Shown here in pieces: positions 1 to 12,447 of a DNA stretch of 64,000 nt (positions are counted from its first letter, which is position 1; the number at the start of each line of letters is the position of its first letter). Location of the stretch: contig NC_045127.1 in assembly GCF_007655135.1 (NCBI RefSeq), forward strand, positions 62,001-126,000. The letters are read 5' to 3'. A model generated the notes under the pieces. That model was not told the origin of the DNA. It worked only from the letters and a program-made list of their open reading frames with translations, and made no database searches. The DNA comes from Punica granatum. Taxonomy: Eukaryota > Streptophyta > Magnoliopsida > Myrtales > Lythraceae. Made by a program: the position numbers and the translations under genes.

Positions 1-437
1 GGGTTTAAATGCAGACTCCCAGGCCCAGTTAACAGTCACAGGACATCAGATTTGTTTTTTCATTATTATTATTATTATTTTGGTGCTTGGTGTTTGTGGG
101 TGTGCGTGCGTGTGTTTTTTATTTTTTTGGCGGGGGGGGGGGGGGGGGGGGGGGCGCGGCATGTTGCTGAAGGAGGAAGGGCAACAATACGTATTGATCC
201 TCAAATAGTTGGTCGGTGCTACGGACCAAATATTTTTGGTAGGCCATACACAGTTCCAGATCCTCACATCACCTTGAACCCCATGCGTACAGAGGGATGT
301 CAAGGAACCGAGGACGATATCTGCCCACAAATAATTGCCCATCTAGGCATCTCACAGCTTGGAAGAAAATGCTGTCACGTTATGTTGAAGAGGATCAGAT
401 CCAATTAACAGTAAGTTATACCAGCTAATGCCCTTGC
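1..437. other. 3' flank of the TPR gene with a poly-G run
   Basis: No gene is seen here. A run of 23 G lies at 132-154, next to T-rich sequence. The rest probably holds the 3' untranslated region of the minus-strand TPR gene, whose stop codon is at 438-440. The ORFs that cross this stretch on both strands have no recognisable protein similarity. Confidence 0.5.
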
Positions 438-3400
438 TCATCTTCTTGAATAACGGTCCACCAGTGCCTTCGCTTTCTCTGGTGCAAAAAAACGAGCCTG
501 CAGTGCACCATTTATTAGATGACGAAAGCAAACTCAAGATCTACAGATTCCACAGAAGCACTCATTATGCAAGCCACAATCAATACTTACGGGAAACAAA
601 AATTAAACATTCATGCTTCCTTGTGATGCCAAGGAATAGGATAGCTCAATGTTCTGGACGTATATATATATATATATATTTAACAATCTGTCAAGCGATA
701 CAGTTTAGTACCCCACTCACTGGCCACAAGATTATCATCCTAATTCATATCCAAACATCTGTTGTGCTGTATCAAAAGACTAAAACTAGACTGAGTTTCA
801 TGATCCAGTCACCTGTATAAACATCCTCTCTGCATCTCCAGCATTTCCATTTTCTTTTAATATAATTCCCTGCATCGGATGTTTCATTGGTATTGCATGT
901 CCAGAAGTCAGTATGACAAGTGCAGCCTCTCTTTATCAATTGACACATAATCTAATGCGCATCATGCAGCAAACTACAGGTATATGCAACAAAGGAAGAG
1001 GCATACCTTTGCCAAGTAACCCCGAAAATCGTCTGGGTGACTTGAGATGAGTCTATCATAGACAGATACTGCATCACTCACATGGCCCCATTCTGAATAT
1101 GCTTTCCCTAGGAGTAGATCAATCTGAAAACAAACCAACACAATAATCCCAAAAGAAACGAAAAAAGAAAATGATGCCATGCCTCTGGCCCTCTTCCAAA
1201 CATAAGTGAAAACTGCACAGATGTTATCCAAGTGATTAATACAACTCACTTGTACTGGGTCCAACATCTGTTTTTCTGTTCCCGACATATTATTCCCAGC
1301 TTTAACACCACCTGACTGCTTTGAACTCAGGAGGTCGCGAGAAGCGAGAATTACTTGAACAGCCTGTCTATAACCCAAGCAGAAATCATATTCTATGGAT
1401 TTCAAATTCCTCATGCACACAATGAACCACTCAGCATCCCTCTATGAATATCATATATGCACATTTTCTTAAAAGTCATTATTTTCTTTAGTGAATTAAT
1501 TTATATATGAATTAATGGATCACCTCATCTGGCCTTTTTGCAGCAAGCAATGCGTCTGTGAGACCACGTAGAACTTCAAAATTCACCTCTTTTGACAGCT
1601 GCAGCCAATTAATTAAAAAAAATGAGACAATCACAAGCCAAAACTTGATGCCTTAGGGGTAGCATACAGATGGGTACTGATGAAATTTCAGTCTCTGTAT
1701 CTGAAAGCAATTCACACAATTGTCCAATCTGCAGTACTTCCTCCTATTTCTATAACATTGAATATGTTTGGATGGAGGCCTTTGCAGGAAGCAGTTTCCT
1801 CTATTTGGGAGTTTTCTTTTGAAGTGGAAGGATTTTGGAGGGAGACGGAATTCCATAGAGCGAAGGAAAGGACTAGCATTCTTTTCTTTCGTTCTTTCAC
1901 CTGATAGAAGTGCACCAAAAAGATAAAAATAACTGAAGAAAAGATATTACAGTTTAAACCAGCAATATATACTCCCAGTTGATGATGTACATGCAATCCC
2001 ACATTTCTGAAGAATACTCACTGCTGAAGATTTCTTGTATGCCGCCACACTCCCCTCATAATCCTGGAGCTCAGTTCTTACTTCCCCAAGCACACGATAA
2101 ACATCAGGATCATTCGGTTTTTTCTGTAGGATGGGAAATATATTGTTGAAAACTTTTCAACCGAATAATTACATTGGCCCAACAAATTTCTCAATGTAGT
2201 ATATGATAGAAGAACCAACCTCAATCAAATTTTCAAGCCTAGACGCAGCCTTAGTATACTCTCCTAATTCTGCCAGGGTAACTGCAGCTCCCTGCAAGAG
2301 GATGTCTTGAATGCATCAAATTTTTTAAACAATAATTTCCTACCAAGTAGATGGGTCTCTTTATATAACAACTGCATAATGGAAAAGAAAAAAGCTGCTT
2401 TCACCCACTTCAAGGGCAGTTGGATCTTTAGGGGACGCAACAAGTGCTGCCTCAAACTGTTTCAGCCTACTCTGCCACAGAATAAAAATGAGTTGAACAT
2501 CCACACAATATTCCACCAGAACACAGGAGGAAATAACCACCTTAACGCAGTATAAAATGCATTTACTCGAACATGCTACTATAAAAAGCAGAGATATGGA
2601 CCAGATAACTTCAGGCTTAGGTTTTCTATAAAAGAGAGATATACTCCGAACTTCGAAAGGCTAAATTTTATAAGCATTTCAGTTGGAACTAAAGCAAAGT
2701 CAGCAACCTTACAAGTTCAAGCAAAATAGTAAATATATTTAAAGTAAAGCCAGTGTAGTGTTTCTTACTGAAGACGGTACACCATATTTTTTCATGAAGA
2801 AGGTAATGACAATGGGAGATTTGCAGTAAAATTTAAAAATCATTACAATAAAAACATGGCAACAGCCAATTAAAGCACCTGAAGAATAGCTTTTTCTCCC
2901 TCTGGGAGATCCTTTCTTGACACTGGGACTTTTTCTGAGGGGCTATCACTGAAAAATGAATGAACAAGCAATCACAGAAAGGGCCATGATAATCAGAAAT
3001 AGAAAGTACAGAGACTTTGGTAACACTCTCTCCTCAGTCAGCATGGATGCATTGGCAATGATGTGAGGGACATAGCTTAGATAGGACTTGGACCACCATC
3101 CAAAAGCTTAACATTAGATCTAGGACAGATGTCCATGGACAGGAGATCCATAACCAACAGGAAAAGCAGGCTCATCCCAATATAAGTGGATTGAAACAGA
3201 TAGCTGGAGATTTCATTTTACACTTCCAAATAATAGAAAGGGAAGAGCATAGTTTGTATTGCGCATACCTTACAGAAGGAAGATAGTCTCCCAGAGCAAA
3301 AACCAAACCGAACACCACAACAGCTACTCCAATACCAATCTGTTCCGCAGACAAAACTCTTAGACTTGGAGATGAATGAATGGCCACTGACAACAATTGC

Positions 3401-5241
3401 AATTATCGACATTCTACACTGTGTTTGGGGAAGTGGTTTTGGAGGGATTTGGAGGGGAGGGATTTGGAAGGGAGAGGACTCACCCTTGTTAGGGAGATAT
3501 CCTTGAGGGAGAGGGAGGGACAAAGAGGGAAACAGTTTCTCTCCATTTTGGAGGTACTTCCAATCCTCCAAATTGGAGGAATTTGGAGAGATAATGTGAA
3601 GCTTCTACTCTCTCTTCTACTCAACTCTTTTAAAATATATATATTTCTAAAACTTTTGTATTAAAATTATGTTCTCTCCTCTACTACTCTCCTCTTCTCT
3701 CTCTTGCTAACTAATCCCAAACAAGGGAGACAACTCTCCCCTCATTCCCTCCATTTCCTTTCCTCTCCTTTCCCACCCTAAAAAACTCCCAAACACAATA
3801 TCAGCGAACAAGGGTACTGAAAAAGACTTTTTTTTTTTTTTTACCTTAGTACCTACTCCAATGGTTTTTCCCTCTGTATCGGTTGGAGCATCATAGTCAA
3901 TCACTCCAAATTCTTTCATCTCATCTGCTTTCTTCTGCTCAACCGCTGACCTGACAAGTTACGAGATTTTTCAAAGATTTTTTTTGGGGGTACTTTTCCA
4001 ACTAAATTGATGGATCATGCAGATGGATTAAGATAAGAAGCTGACATCTCGTGTCTCGGAGGAGAAGCAAGTGAAAAGAAGCAAAAATAAGGAAGGAGGA
4101 CTACAACAATTGTCTGGTACAGGATCTGTGAGGCCAAAAAATTGCTTGCCAATGATGTAAGAGGGGGAATGTATGTTTGGTTGAGAGATTTTACCTCCTA
4201 ACCGCTTTGAGCCGCTCCTCAAACTCAAGGTCTCCAGTGGTTGTGCCGTAATTTCCACTATATTGGGAGCTCAAACCAGGTGCTTCTGCATAGGAAGAGC
4301 AGGAGTCATCATGTGGTGACCAGGCATTCTTTAGAGAGCAACGGATGAGCTTGTCATCACAGGATGTCAGCACAGGTACCAGAATAGTATATAATGTTGC
4401 GAATGGTATTTCCATTATGGTGGCAGGCATGAAGTCAAGGAGGAGGGGGGGGAGAAGGCGGATTTGAAAGCAATTTTCAACCATAGGCAGCCAAGTGCTA
4501 GATAAATAGATAAGGTCAGTGCAAACATGACATGAGACGATCACTTTGCAGTAGTAGAACTTACGAGTGGGTAAAGGACCAGACTGCTTCAGTGGGGATT
4601 TCCTGCACCGAAAGAGAAGGCAATCTCAGACAGTCAAATGGAAGGCAAGGCAATCATCAATCATCAATATAAACTAAGTTGAGATATGCTGCTTTCATTA
4701 CCGTAATCAAGTAAGTTAAATATATTGTTGTAATCATTATATAATATTGAAATTGGAAGATAAGGGAAAGAACATGGCAAAACAAGATAACAAAAGAAAG
4801 AAAGGTGGTACCTTTTCTGCAGGGCAGGAGGAATAGGAGGAGGAGGTTCGTTCTCATCCTCGGGGACCTTGCTGGTCTGAGTATGACATGCCATGCCATT
4901 TTTAATAATGAAAAGAAATCAAAGGATCTTAGCAGAAAAGGCAAAAAAGAGTCGCTCAATTTTGTTTCGAGGAGCCGGCCAGACCGCCTCAACAACCCAA
5001 TTATAGAAATTGAGAGAGGGATGGAAGGGTGCGTTTTAGGGGGAGTGATTGATACCTTTCTGCTTCTGGCTCCGAAGCCGCGCCTAGGGGTTGAATTGGA
5101 GCATCTAAATCGAGTCAATCCAGCTGGAAGAAGAAGAAGAAGAGTAGGAGCTCTGCTGGAAGTGGAACGGGAACGGGAACGGGAAGTGACAGTGGCAGTG
5201 GTAGCGCCGGCTGCCGCTGTAATGGCGTTTATAAGAGACAT
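438..5241 (-). CDS. Chloroplast TPR protein (At1g78915-like)
   Basis: Coding exons read on the minus strand: 5056-5241, 4812-4876, 4565-4602, 4195-4285, 3845-3950, 3269-3339, 2879-2948, 2409-2471, 2220-2291, 2022-2123, 1524-1598, 1250-1363, 1007-1123, 813-869 and 438-497. They sum to 1287 nt, 428 aa plus stop, with all phases agreeing. The first 62 residues (MSLINAITAAAG..., rich in S, T, R, A, no acids) look like a plastid transit peptide. One membrane segment lies at about residues 163-185 (VAVVVFGLVFALGDYLP). From about residue 205 the protein is helical TPR-type repeats, with typical signatures such as DPTALEGAAVTLAELGEYTKA and NDPDVYRVLGEVRTEL, and it ends ARFFAPEKAKALVDRYSRR. Family knowledge: such proteins are thylakoid or envelope anchored assembly or scaffold factors. 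The exact role is not known to me. From memory it resembles Arabidopsis At1g78915. An alternative acceptor at 1441 would lengthen exon 1250-1363 by 26 codons in frame, but it would break the TPR helix, so I did not use it. Confidence 0.85.
3420..3797. mobile_element. MITE-like insertion in a TPR-gene intron
   Basis: This segment lies inside the intron between exons 3269-3339 and 3845-3950. It begins TGTGTTTGGGG and ends CTCCCAAACACA, giving an imperfect terminal inverted repeat of about 11 bp. The interior is rich in GGGA/TCCC blocks that pair with each other. I could not find a clear target-site duplication, so the superfamily is open. Confidence 0.45.
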
Positions 5242-5459
5242 CGCGTAGCAATAGATAGAAGACGAAAGAAGAAGAAGAGGAGGAGGAGGAGGAGGAGGGC
5301 TATAAATTAAACAGCGGGAAGAATGGTATGGAACGGATGGATGAAGTCCGATGAGTCCTGTTCTTTGATGAAGATTGAAGAAGAGTGAATGAGTGACGTG
5401 GAATGGAGGAATAAGAATTCGAGAGGACAGTACTTGAAGAGGCAAATATTATTCTTTGT

Positions 5460-8400
5460 TCAGTGCAATACTCATCAAAACAACAATTCTCCTCAGGCTC
5501 CTGATCACGATGAGCATATCAATAGCCTTCCCGAGGCTCTTAGAGCAGTAGTCCGGGCCATGATCAAATGTCAGGAGGATGTTATGGCCAAGATGATCAT
5601 GGATGAGATGAGAGGGTTAGAGGAGGATGCTCCTAATCGTCCTACAGGCTCGGTCTGCTCGGAATATTCGGAGTCTCCTGAGAAGCAAAAGACGGTGTTG
5701 AAGGAGAAGAGTGCTTTCCAGCCTACGAAGCTATTTTCGGCCATGACGACGCCACTGACCCCGCTGACACTAGAGGAGGTCAATAAGATGATTGAGGAAC
5801 GCTTCACAGAGATGGAGAGGAAAAGGATGGGGGTCCCCGTGATCAACTCCAATGTTGCCCTCTCTCTATCTACGGAGATCCAAAACACTCAGCTGCCGCC
5901 CTAATTTTCCTTCCCTCAGATCATTGCATATGGTGGTAAGACGGACCCCCATGACCACGTTTGAAGGCATGTTACGTCCCTGCTGGGGAGGACAATGGAT
6001 GAGAATATCAAGTGCCTCCTGTTCCTAGTCACGTTGTCTGGGAATGCCATAAAGTTGTTCAATTCGCTCCCGACTGGGTCCATCAAAAGCTTAGAGTAGC
6101 TGCATGATGCGTTTGTTCAGAGGTTCATAAGGACGCAGAGGATCAAGAAGGATGTGAACTATTTGTTCAGAATGGAGTAGTGAGATAGAGAGATGCTCCG
6201 CGCTTGGTATGACAGATATTTCGAGGTCATCGCGGAGGTACATGAGATCACTCCTCGCTAGACGATTTCCACCTTCCAGAGGGGTCTGAGGTATGTGGAC
6301 CTGAAGAAAGACCTCATAATCACACCAATGGTAGATCTCGTTGACCTGGCATCAAGGGCTAAAAGGTTTATGATGTTGGAGGAAGCCTTAGCGCCAGATA
6401 AAAAGGCGAAGGAAAAGTTTAGGGAGAAACGAAAGGAGCTACCCAAAGAAGAGCGAAGACAAGGTTTGTCGAGAGATTCATTCATCCTTCTGACAGCTCC
6501 ACAGTCCCTAGTATTGAACGAGATAGAGAGGCTACTAAAGCCACCTCTTCCCCCCAAGAAGGGAGAAAACTTTGGAAGGGATAAGAGAGAAGCCCGCCGC
6601 GTCTCCTAGGATGTCTCTGCCTGCAAAGTGCAAAGGTTTGGATAAAGGAGTTGAGAGGTCAAGGGGTGGATACCATCCATATCGCTGAGAGGAGTGAAGG
6701 GGTGATCGAAACGACAGAGAGCGAAGTGTCAGACGTGAAAGTACTCCCCACGGAGGGGTGATCGATGTGATTACCGGAGGGAAAGCTTCGGGCAAATCCT
6801 CAGTAGTGCTAGAAAAGCTTACGCGAGGCAAGCCATGTCCGTGGACACCACGAGGAAGCATGTCCGGCTAGGGGAGAATGAGGAAGTATCGCTGACGTTT
6901 ATGGAACTTAACGCGGAGCATGTCTGGTATCCACATGATGATGCGTTGGTTATCACTAGGGGTGTGCACGGGTACCGGGTATACCCGGAACCGGTCAGAA
7001 CCTACCGTTAGGGTAGGATCCGGGTAGCTCGTATTGAAAATAGGATAGGCTATGGGTATTAAAATCAGGAATCGGTGAAAATCGGTTCCGATTTCGGTTC
7101 CAGTTCCTGCCTACAGGGTACTCAGAACCAGTTATTTATTAAAAAAAAGAGAAAAGAGTAAAGTTATTGTATCCTCTAATGAATTAAAACAGAGGTGTGA
7201 GACCGTAATATGGATATTTAATTTTGTCGATGGATTGATGAGATTTTTTTTTTGAATTAATCTAAATTTTGTTGATATTCTATTTGGCGTGATTACTGAT
7301 TATGTATGTGACATTTTCAGTTTTATTTAGTAAGAGAAAAAAATTTATAGGTTCCAACAGGGTACTCGGAACTTGTAGTATAATACAGGTTCCGGGTAGG
7401 TTCCGATTCCAAGATTCAACAGGGTAGGATTCAGTTCCAAAATCTTAAAACCTATTCCTTACAGGGTAGGGTTCGAGTATCGTGAAAAATACAGGGTACC
7501 CGGAACCGATCACCCCTAGTTATCACCGAAAGTATTAGTTTGTTTGATGTGAAGAGGATACTGAAAGCTCCGCTGACATCCTATTTCACTAGGCCTTTGT
7601 TCATATGTAGCTCCTATAGGAAAAAATAAGGCAATTAAACACCCCTGCTTTTTAGCTTTATCGGAAGTGTAATTGTTCCTATAGGGGTGATTGATTTGCC
7701 TGTGTCATTTAGGAAGAAGCATCGTAGGGTACATAGGATGGTTAGCTTTTTGGCTATGAACTTGCCCTCTGCCTATAATGCTATTATCGGGAGACCAACG
7801 CTAAATGGCATAAGGGTTGTACCCTCCACGTTTCATTTGAAGTTGAAGTTTCCTACAAGTAATGGTGTAGGGGGGACATGTGGAGATCAGGTAGTTGCAT
7901 AGAATTGTGTGAACTCCTTGAAGGGGAGGAAAAAGGCATAAGAAACCACGGCGTTAGACTTTGATCCGCGAGAGGAGGCTAGACGTCCTGTGCCGGTGGA
8001 AGAACTTAAGGACATGATAGTGAGTGCTTAGGCCAAGAAATTGAAAGTTAGGTCCTTGCTTTCCTCGGAAACCAAGGGGCAGATTGTGGACTTCTTGAGA
8101 CAGAACCTAGATGTCTTCGATTGGGAAGCCTGACATGTCGAGAATTGACTCGGGTGTGATTACTTATTGACCAAGCATCAGGGAGGGGATAAGGCCCGTA
8201 GTCCAAAAGAAGAGACCCCTACTAACTAAAGGCACCACACTTCGTTTGCGAAGTCAAGTTCTAGACTTGGGTGGCTAACACAGTAATGGTGAAGAAAAGC
8301 AATGGGAAAGGGAAGAGGTGCCTAGAGTTCATAGATTTGAACAAAGCATGTCCAAAGGATGCATATCCTCTGCCACGTATTAACTTACTGGTAGATTCGA

Positions 8401-8760
8401 CAGCAGACAACCAGCTCTCGAGCTTCATGAACGCCTACTATGGGTACAATCAGATCAAGATGAACCCCACAAATGAGGAGCACACAACGTTCTTTACAGA
8501 TAATAGGGTGTACTGTTACAGCTCATGCCTTTTGGCCTGAAGAATGCAGGCGTTACATACCAGAGGTCGATCAACAGGATGTTCACGGAGCAATTAAGGC
8601 GGAATGTTGAAGCATATGTGATGACACGATCGTGAAGTCCTGCCTCGCAAGTGGAAGGAACAGAGGGCGTGTGGGAGTCATCAAGAACCGTGAGAAGCAT
8701 TGGGGGAGTTAGCGGCTCAGTTCCTGTGGAGGCCTCATGAAGCCCTTGAGCCTCGCCAGA
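5460..8760 (+). pseudogene. Ty3/gypsy gag-protease-RT remnant (Tat-like)
   Basis: A decayed LTR-retrotransposon polyprotein with several stops and frameshifts. Around 6050-6610 is a plant gag core (LFNSLPTGSI, HDAFVQRFIRTQR, then DKKAKEKFREKRKELPK). At 7687-7860 is the retropepsin-like tail with the family signature PSAYNAIIGRPTLN. At 8271-8540 is the start of reverse transcriptase (RCLEFIDLNKACPKDAYPLPRI, then the YGYNQIKM region). RT stops being readable after about 8700, so the catalytic YxDD box, RNase H and integrase are missing. No 5' LTR is seen; the homology begins about 220 bases upstream of the TPR start codon on the other strand. A hAT MITE (6957-7518) interrupts it. The order and the antisense ORF that follows point to the Tat lineage (inference). 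Confidence 0.75.
6949..7526. mobile_element. hAT-type MITE, copy 1, with 8-bp TSD
   Basis: The element proper is 6957-7518 (562 bp). It begins TAGGGGTGTGCACGG and ends GATCACCCCTA, so the ends are inverted repeats TAGGGGTG/CACCCCTA. It is flanked by the exact 8-bp duplication GTTATCAC (6949-6956 and 7519-7526). An 8-bp duplication with TAGGGGTG ends fits nonautonomous hAT elements. Subterminal regions carry repeated GGTTCCGGGTA-type motifs in both orientations. No coding capacity is seen. Further copies are at 32618-33317 and 55999-56801. Confidence 0.85.
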
Positions 8761-8789
8761 TTATAGCCTTAGGGAACCAGTCTGGTGAG

Positions 8790-10828
8790 GAGGGGAGGCT
8801 GAAACACTGTTAGAGTCCAAGAATGCATAAATTACTTGGAAAGTCTCATATTCGCGGACCTTGACCTTAGAGTTCTTTTCTTTGATCTCCCCATATATGC
8901 GTTAGCGAACTCCATGACGGCCCAGCTGTTGTTCTCCTCCACCAAGTCCTAGACTTCGACACTACGCTTGTAGCCTGCCATCACCTCGACCCTCGCTTCT
9001 ATCTTCCCCTCATCAACCCTTTGGATGAGCGCTTGACGTTGCTCCACTGCAGCCTTGACAAAATCTAAGTGAAGACTTAGATTTTTCTCCTCGTCGCTCC
9101 CTTGATTGTCTAGCTCCTTCTTGAGTTGGACAATCTAGTTTTGGAGGGCGTCAAGGCTCTCCTTTTTTTGAGCGGAGCTTCGCCTCGCGCTCATTTCCCT
9201 TCGCTTTCTCCACCTTAAATTTCATCTTTTAATGCTCCTTCTGCTCAAGGGCCTCCTTTAGTTGGGAGGACGAAGTTCTTGCCTCCTTACGGGCTTGCAG
9301 CCAACCCTGATAAGCATCGTAACGCTGTTGGAGAGTCCACGCAGATAAAAATAGAAGGGGTTAATTTTTGTAGGGAAGAGTAGCGTGGATAATGTATAAG
9401 ACATAAATAAAGTAAAGTGAGTAGGGTTTACGCAGTGCTCATTGCGAAGGTCAATATCCAGCAGCTCCTTATTTGTGAAGTGCGAGGTGTCCTCGCGCAT
9501 CTAGTCATCGCGAGGAAGGTAGCAAAACTCCACCAGTTATGCATCAATCCCCTGGTCCACGACTGAAGAGCTCCTAGTCACATTCTAGGAAGGGGCATAA
9601 ATAAGGGGTTGGTGAAGTGGTAGTTGCTCTTATTGTTGCTATCGGAGCTACTGTTGTTGTTGCTTCAAGACGGGTGGCTCTCCAGTAGTAGAGTTGTCTC
9701 CATCGCATTCTCCGCCTCTGTAGGACGGTTGATGATGGGGGTCTTCCCCTTCTTGTTTCACTGCTAGAGCGGAGCTTTTTCCTCTTCTTCCTCCTCCTGG
9801 TCTTGTTATGGAGGAGTGTCATCCCGAATCACAATAGTAGTGCGATGGGGCCTAGGCTCCCTCTTCACAGGGGCTCCATATTCCTCGACCTCTTCGCGAT
9901 AGTGCTTCGCTGAGAGGGAGGCGAGAAGCGAGAGGGGGAGTGAGAGCGGAAGTTAGGAGTTGGTTTGGCATCCCCATCTTGCCCTGGAAGCGTTGCAATA
10001 AGTGTGTGATAGAGGACAAGCGACCTATGTGAAAGATAAAAGATGAGTGCTAGTACGTACCCAGGTTACAACTCATTAACACGGGATGATAAGTTGAGCT
10101 GCTCGAATGCCCTCCACAGTGACAGTGTTTTTTATGGAGAGGAGGCGAGGCTTCTGCTATTCATCGCTCGTCGCGGGAGCGATGTCGAGAACGATAGCAG
10201 TGACCAGTGAAGTCTCCAAGACATAGGTTAGCTTTGGAGCCTTGCTGTCATTAGAGATGGGTTCATGCCAAACTCAAGCCCCATTCCCGCTCTAGGGCTT
10301 AAGGAGCCGGATGAATAACCATTTCTTCCTCCAGTTCGCGTTGGTCCGCTTGAATTCACTGCAGACCTTAACCCCAAACTAACAAGTGGTAAGGAAAGAT
10401 TCCCCCTCATAGTCATAGGGGTTCTGCTGGAGTCGATAGAAGTGACAGAACACTTTTAGTGAGTAATTCATCCTCTACAATTTGCAGTTGAGGTAGAAGT
10501 ATAATCAAATTGTCCACTCGTTGGAAGAGAGTTGGATGGGGCGATCATGTACGCCTTGCATATGTCCACCACATCTTAGTGGAGCGGAAAGCGGAACCCA
10601 GCAAGATTTGGTATGTCCAGCTTGGTTTGGCTTCTCATGAGGCTTGGGGAACCAGGGGCCTTTGGCATCAAAGATGAAACCCTCGATGACTGCCCTCACG
10701 AACTCTTCTTTATAGATCAGGTTGACCTCAAAGACTTTCATATTTCTGCCCCTGAACAAGGAGGTCCCTGCAACATCGATGCTGGTGGGGGCGTTGCCGG
10801 TGTTCCTAAAGGGGTTGTTCTTGGCCAT
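8790..10828 (-). pseudogene. Antisense ORF of a Tat-type gypsy element
   Basis: A broken minus-strand reading frame lies directly downstream of the plus-strand RT remnant. It starts at 10828 (MAKNNPFRNTGNAPTSIDVAG). A middle part (about 10150-10500) reads CHFYRLQQNPYDYEGE and NANWRKKWLFIRLL, which resembles the 'putative gypsy type transposon' domain (Pfam PF04195, from memory). A later part (about 8850-9260) is Glu/Lys/Leu-rich and may be a coiled coil. Stops and frameshifts break it. Family knowledge: several Tat-lineage elements carry an ORF antisense to pol between pol and the 3' LTR. Here that would explain a minus-strand reading frame attached to a plus-strand gag-RT. Confidence 0.6.
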
Positions 10829-11287
10829 TGGGGCTGATAAAAAAGGGGAGGTTGAGGAAGAGGTGATGATCACTGTAAAGATAAAGAGAGAGGAGAAAGA
10901 GCAAATTAAGAGAGCTTAGCGTTTGATTGTGGGTGGAAAGGCAGTGTTGGAAATGGTGATATTTATAGGCTTTAGAAGCTGGAAGGTCCACTCAGTTAGG
11001 GCGACGTGAGTGCAGCGGTTATCATTATTACTTCTCCAACAATCGCGAAGCCGAAGCATCACGTGATCAAATGGCTGAGGATTTCTATCTTAGTTTTGAT
11101 CCGGCGGCTAGAGGGCATCACTGCTCATGACGCAGATCAACCTCTGATCGGACGGCGAGATGAACTCAATCCGACAGTAAAGGCGTGATGGCTTTATGTT
11201 TGTTGTGGGGTATGGCCCGCAAACCAGACTGCGATGCATGGCGATCTCATCCTTGTGCACTCGCGAAGCACGTGCCCGAGTAGGGGT

Positions 11288-11720
11288 CAGTGTTAGGAAT
11301 CGAGTTCTGGGCCCAACACCCATAAGGGCCTCCGAAGCCCATGAAGGGGCGAAGCCCCGCTGGGCTCACGAAGCTCACCGAGGGCCCAGCGAAGCATGCT
11401 AGTTACTTGGGTCGGTATTGAAGGTGGGTCAGATAGCTTTCCCTGTTAGTCGGGATGTAATATCTTATTAATATACTGAGAATCGCATTAAAATAAAGTA
11501 ACAAATATCTTCACGATCATGTATAAATATAAATATACGTTCATTGTCTACAATTTACGTACTATTGCTCTCGTGGGAACCCTGGTTGACTTGAACGTCA
11601 AAGAGGAAAATCGAGCCACTATCCCAATCTTTCCCTTTTTCAAGTTATTCGTGAGCACGAGGATCGCATGTTGATTCAACCGAAATCACATATCCATAAC
11701 AAAAATAATATTGAAAATTA
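11288..11720 (+). repeat. Possible 3' LTR remnant of the Tat-like element
   Basis: This stretch begins TGTTAGGAATCGAG and later contains GGAACCCTGGTTGACTTGAA, a sequence type I associate with LTRs of this group. It lies where the 3' LTR should be, after the antisense ORF. There is no second copy in the window to define LTR ends, so this is an inference from position and sequence style. Confidence 0.35.
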
Positions 11721-12447
11721 AGAACTACTAGATTAAGAGAAAATTGAGAATATGTCAATTCATTCAAACTTTTTTTATTACCCACTACTACATCATTCTG
11801 TCTTTTCTCTCTCCTTTCCCTCTCTCTTCCTCAAGACTGCCGATTCTTTGGCCCATTTACTCTATGCATTTCACCCTTTTCATTTCAAATTGATTTTATT
11901 TATTAGTAGTTTAATTAATAAAAAATCCTTTGTCATGAAAAATCTACTTAAAAATTAGAAAATTAAGAAAAATAATCGTGCTTTTCTATTATTTTGAAAA
12001 TGAGAAAAAGTTACGTTAGTTCATTCGTTGCACGGAAATTTATGACGGTTTGTGCGTAGTATAGATATGTGTCTAGTATATATATAGACTAAATAAGTTG
12101 CCCGCGGCATTATAGCGATTGAAAAAGGTTCTCTTTTTATTGGTAAACCCTTATTTTTGTGCCAAGGCAAAAGCTTATGCATCAATTCGGGCTGGTATAA
12201 ATCAATAAGCTCGAAAGAAAATATGAGAAAACTCCTAAAGAAATACGGTAGTAATGACTAAATATGCAAGAAAAGAAAGAAAACTTTTTTTTTATGTTAT
12301 AGTATCTCCCCATGCACTCCTTATCTGTGATCTTAATCATAGTTATTATCGTTAGGGAAAAATATAGATTTAGCCCTCTACCTTTTATTACTTTTTTATT
12401 TTAATCCTTTTTTTATCATATTCCTTTGTTCCCTTTTCTGTTTCAAC
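11721..12447. other. AT-rich intergenic DNA
   Basis: No gene, RNA or clear repeat boundary is seen. Short ORFs here have no recognisable similarity. Confidence 0.4.

Noticed and set aside
52..408. Open frame of 118 codons across the poly-G run
   Set aside because: It depends on the homopolymers (poly-Tyr, poly-Gly) and overlaps the presumed 3' region of the TPR gene on the other strand. It has no family resemblance.
1364..1441. Extension of a TPR-gene exon by 26 codons upstream
   Set aside because: The frame stays open and an AG is available at 1442, but the shorter exon starting after CAG at 1364-1366 gives the continuous TPR helix RPDEAVQVILASRD, and both keep the phase.
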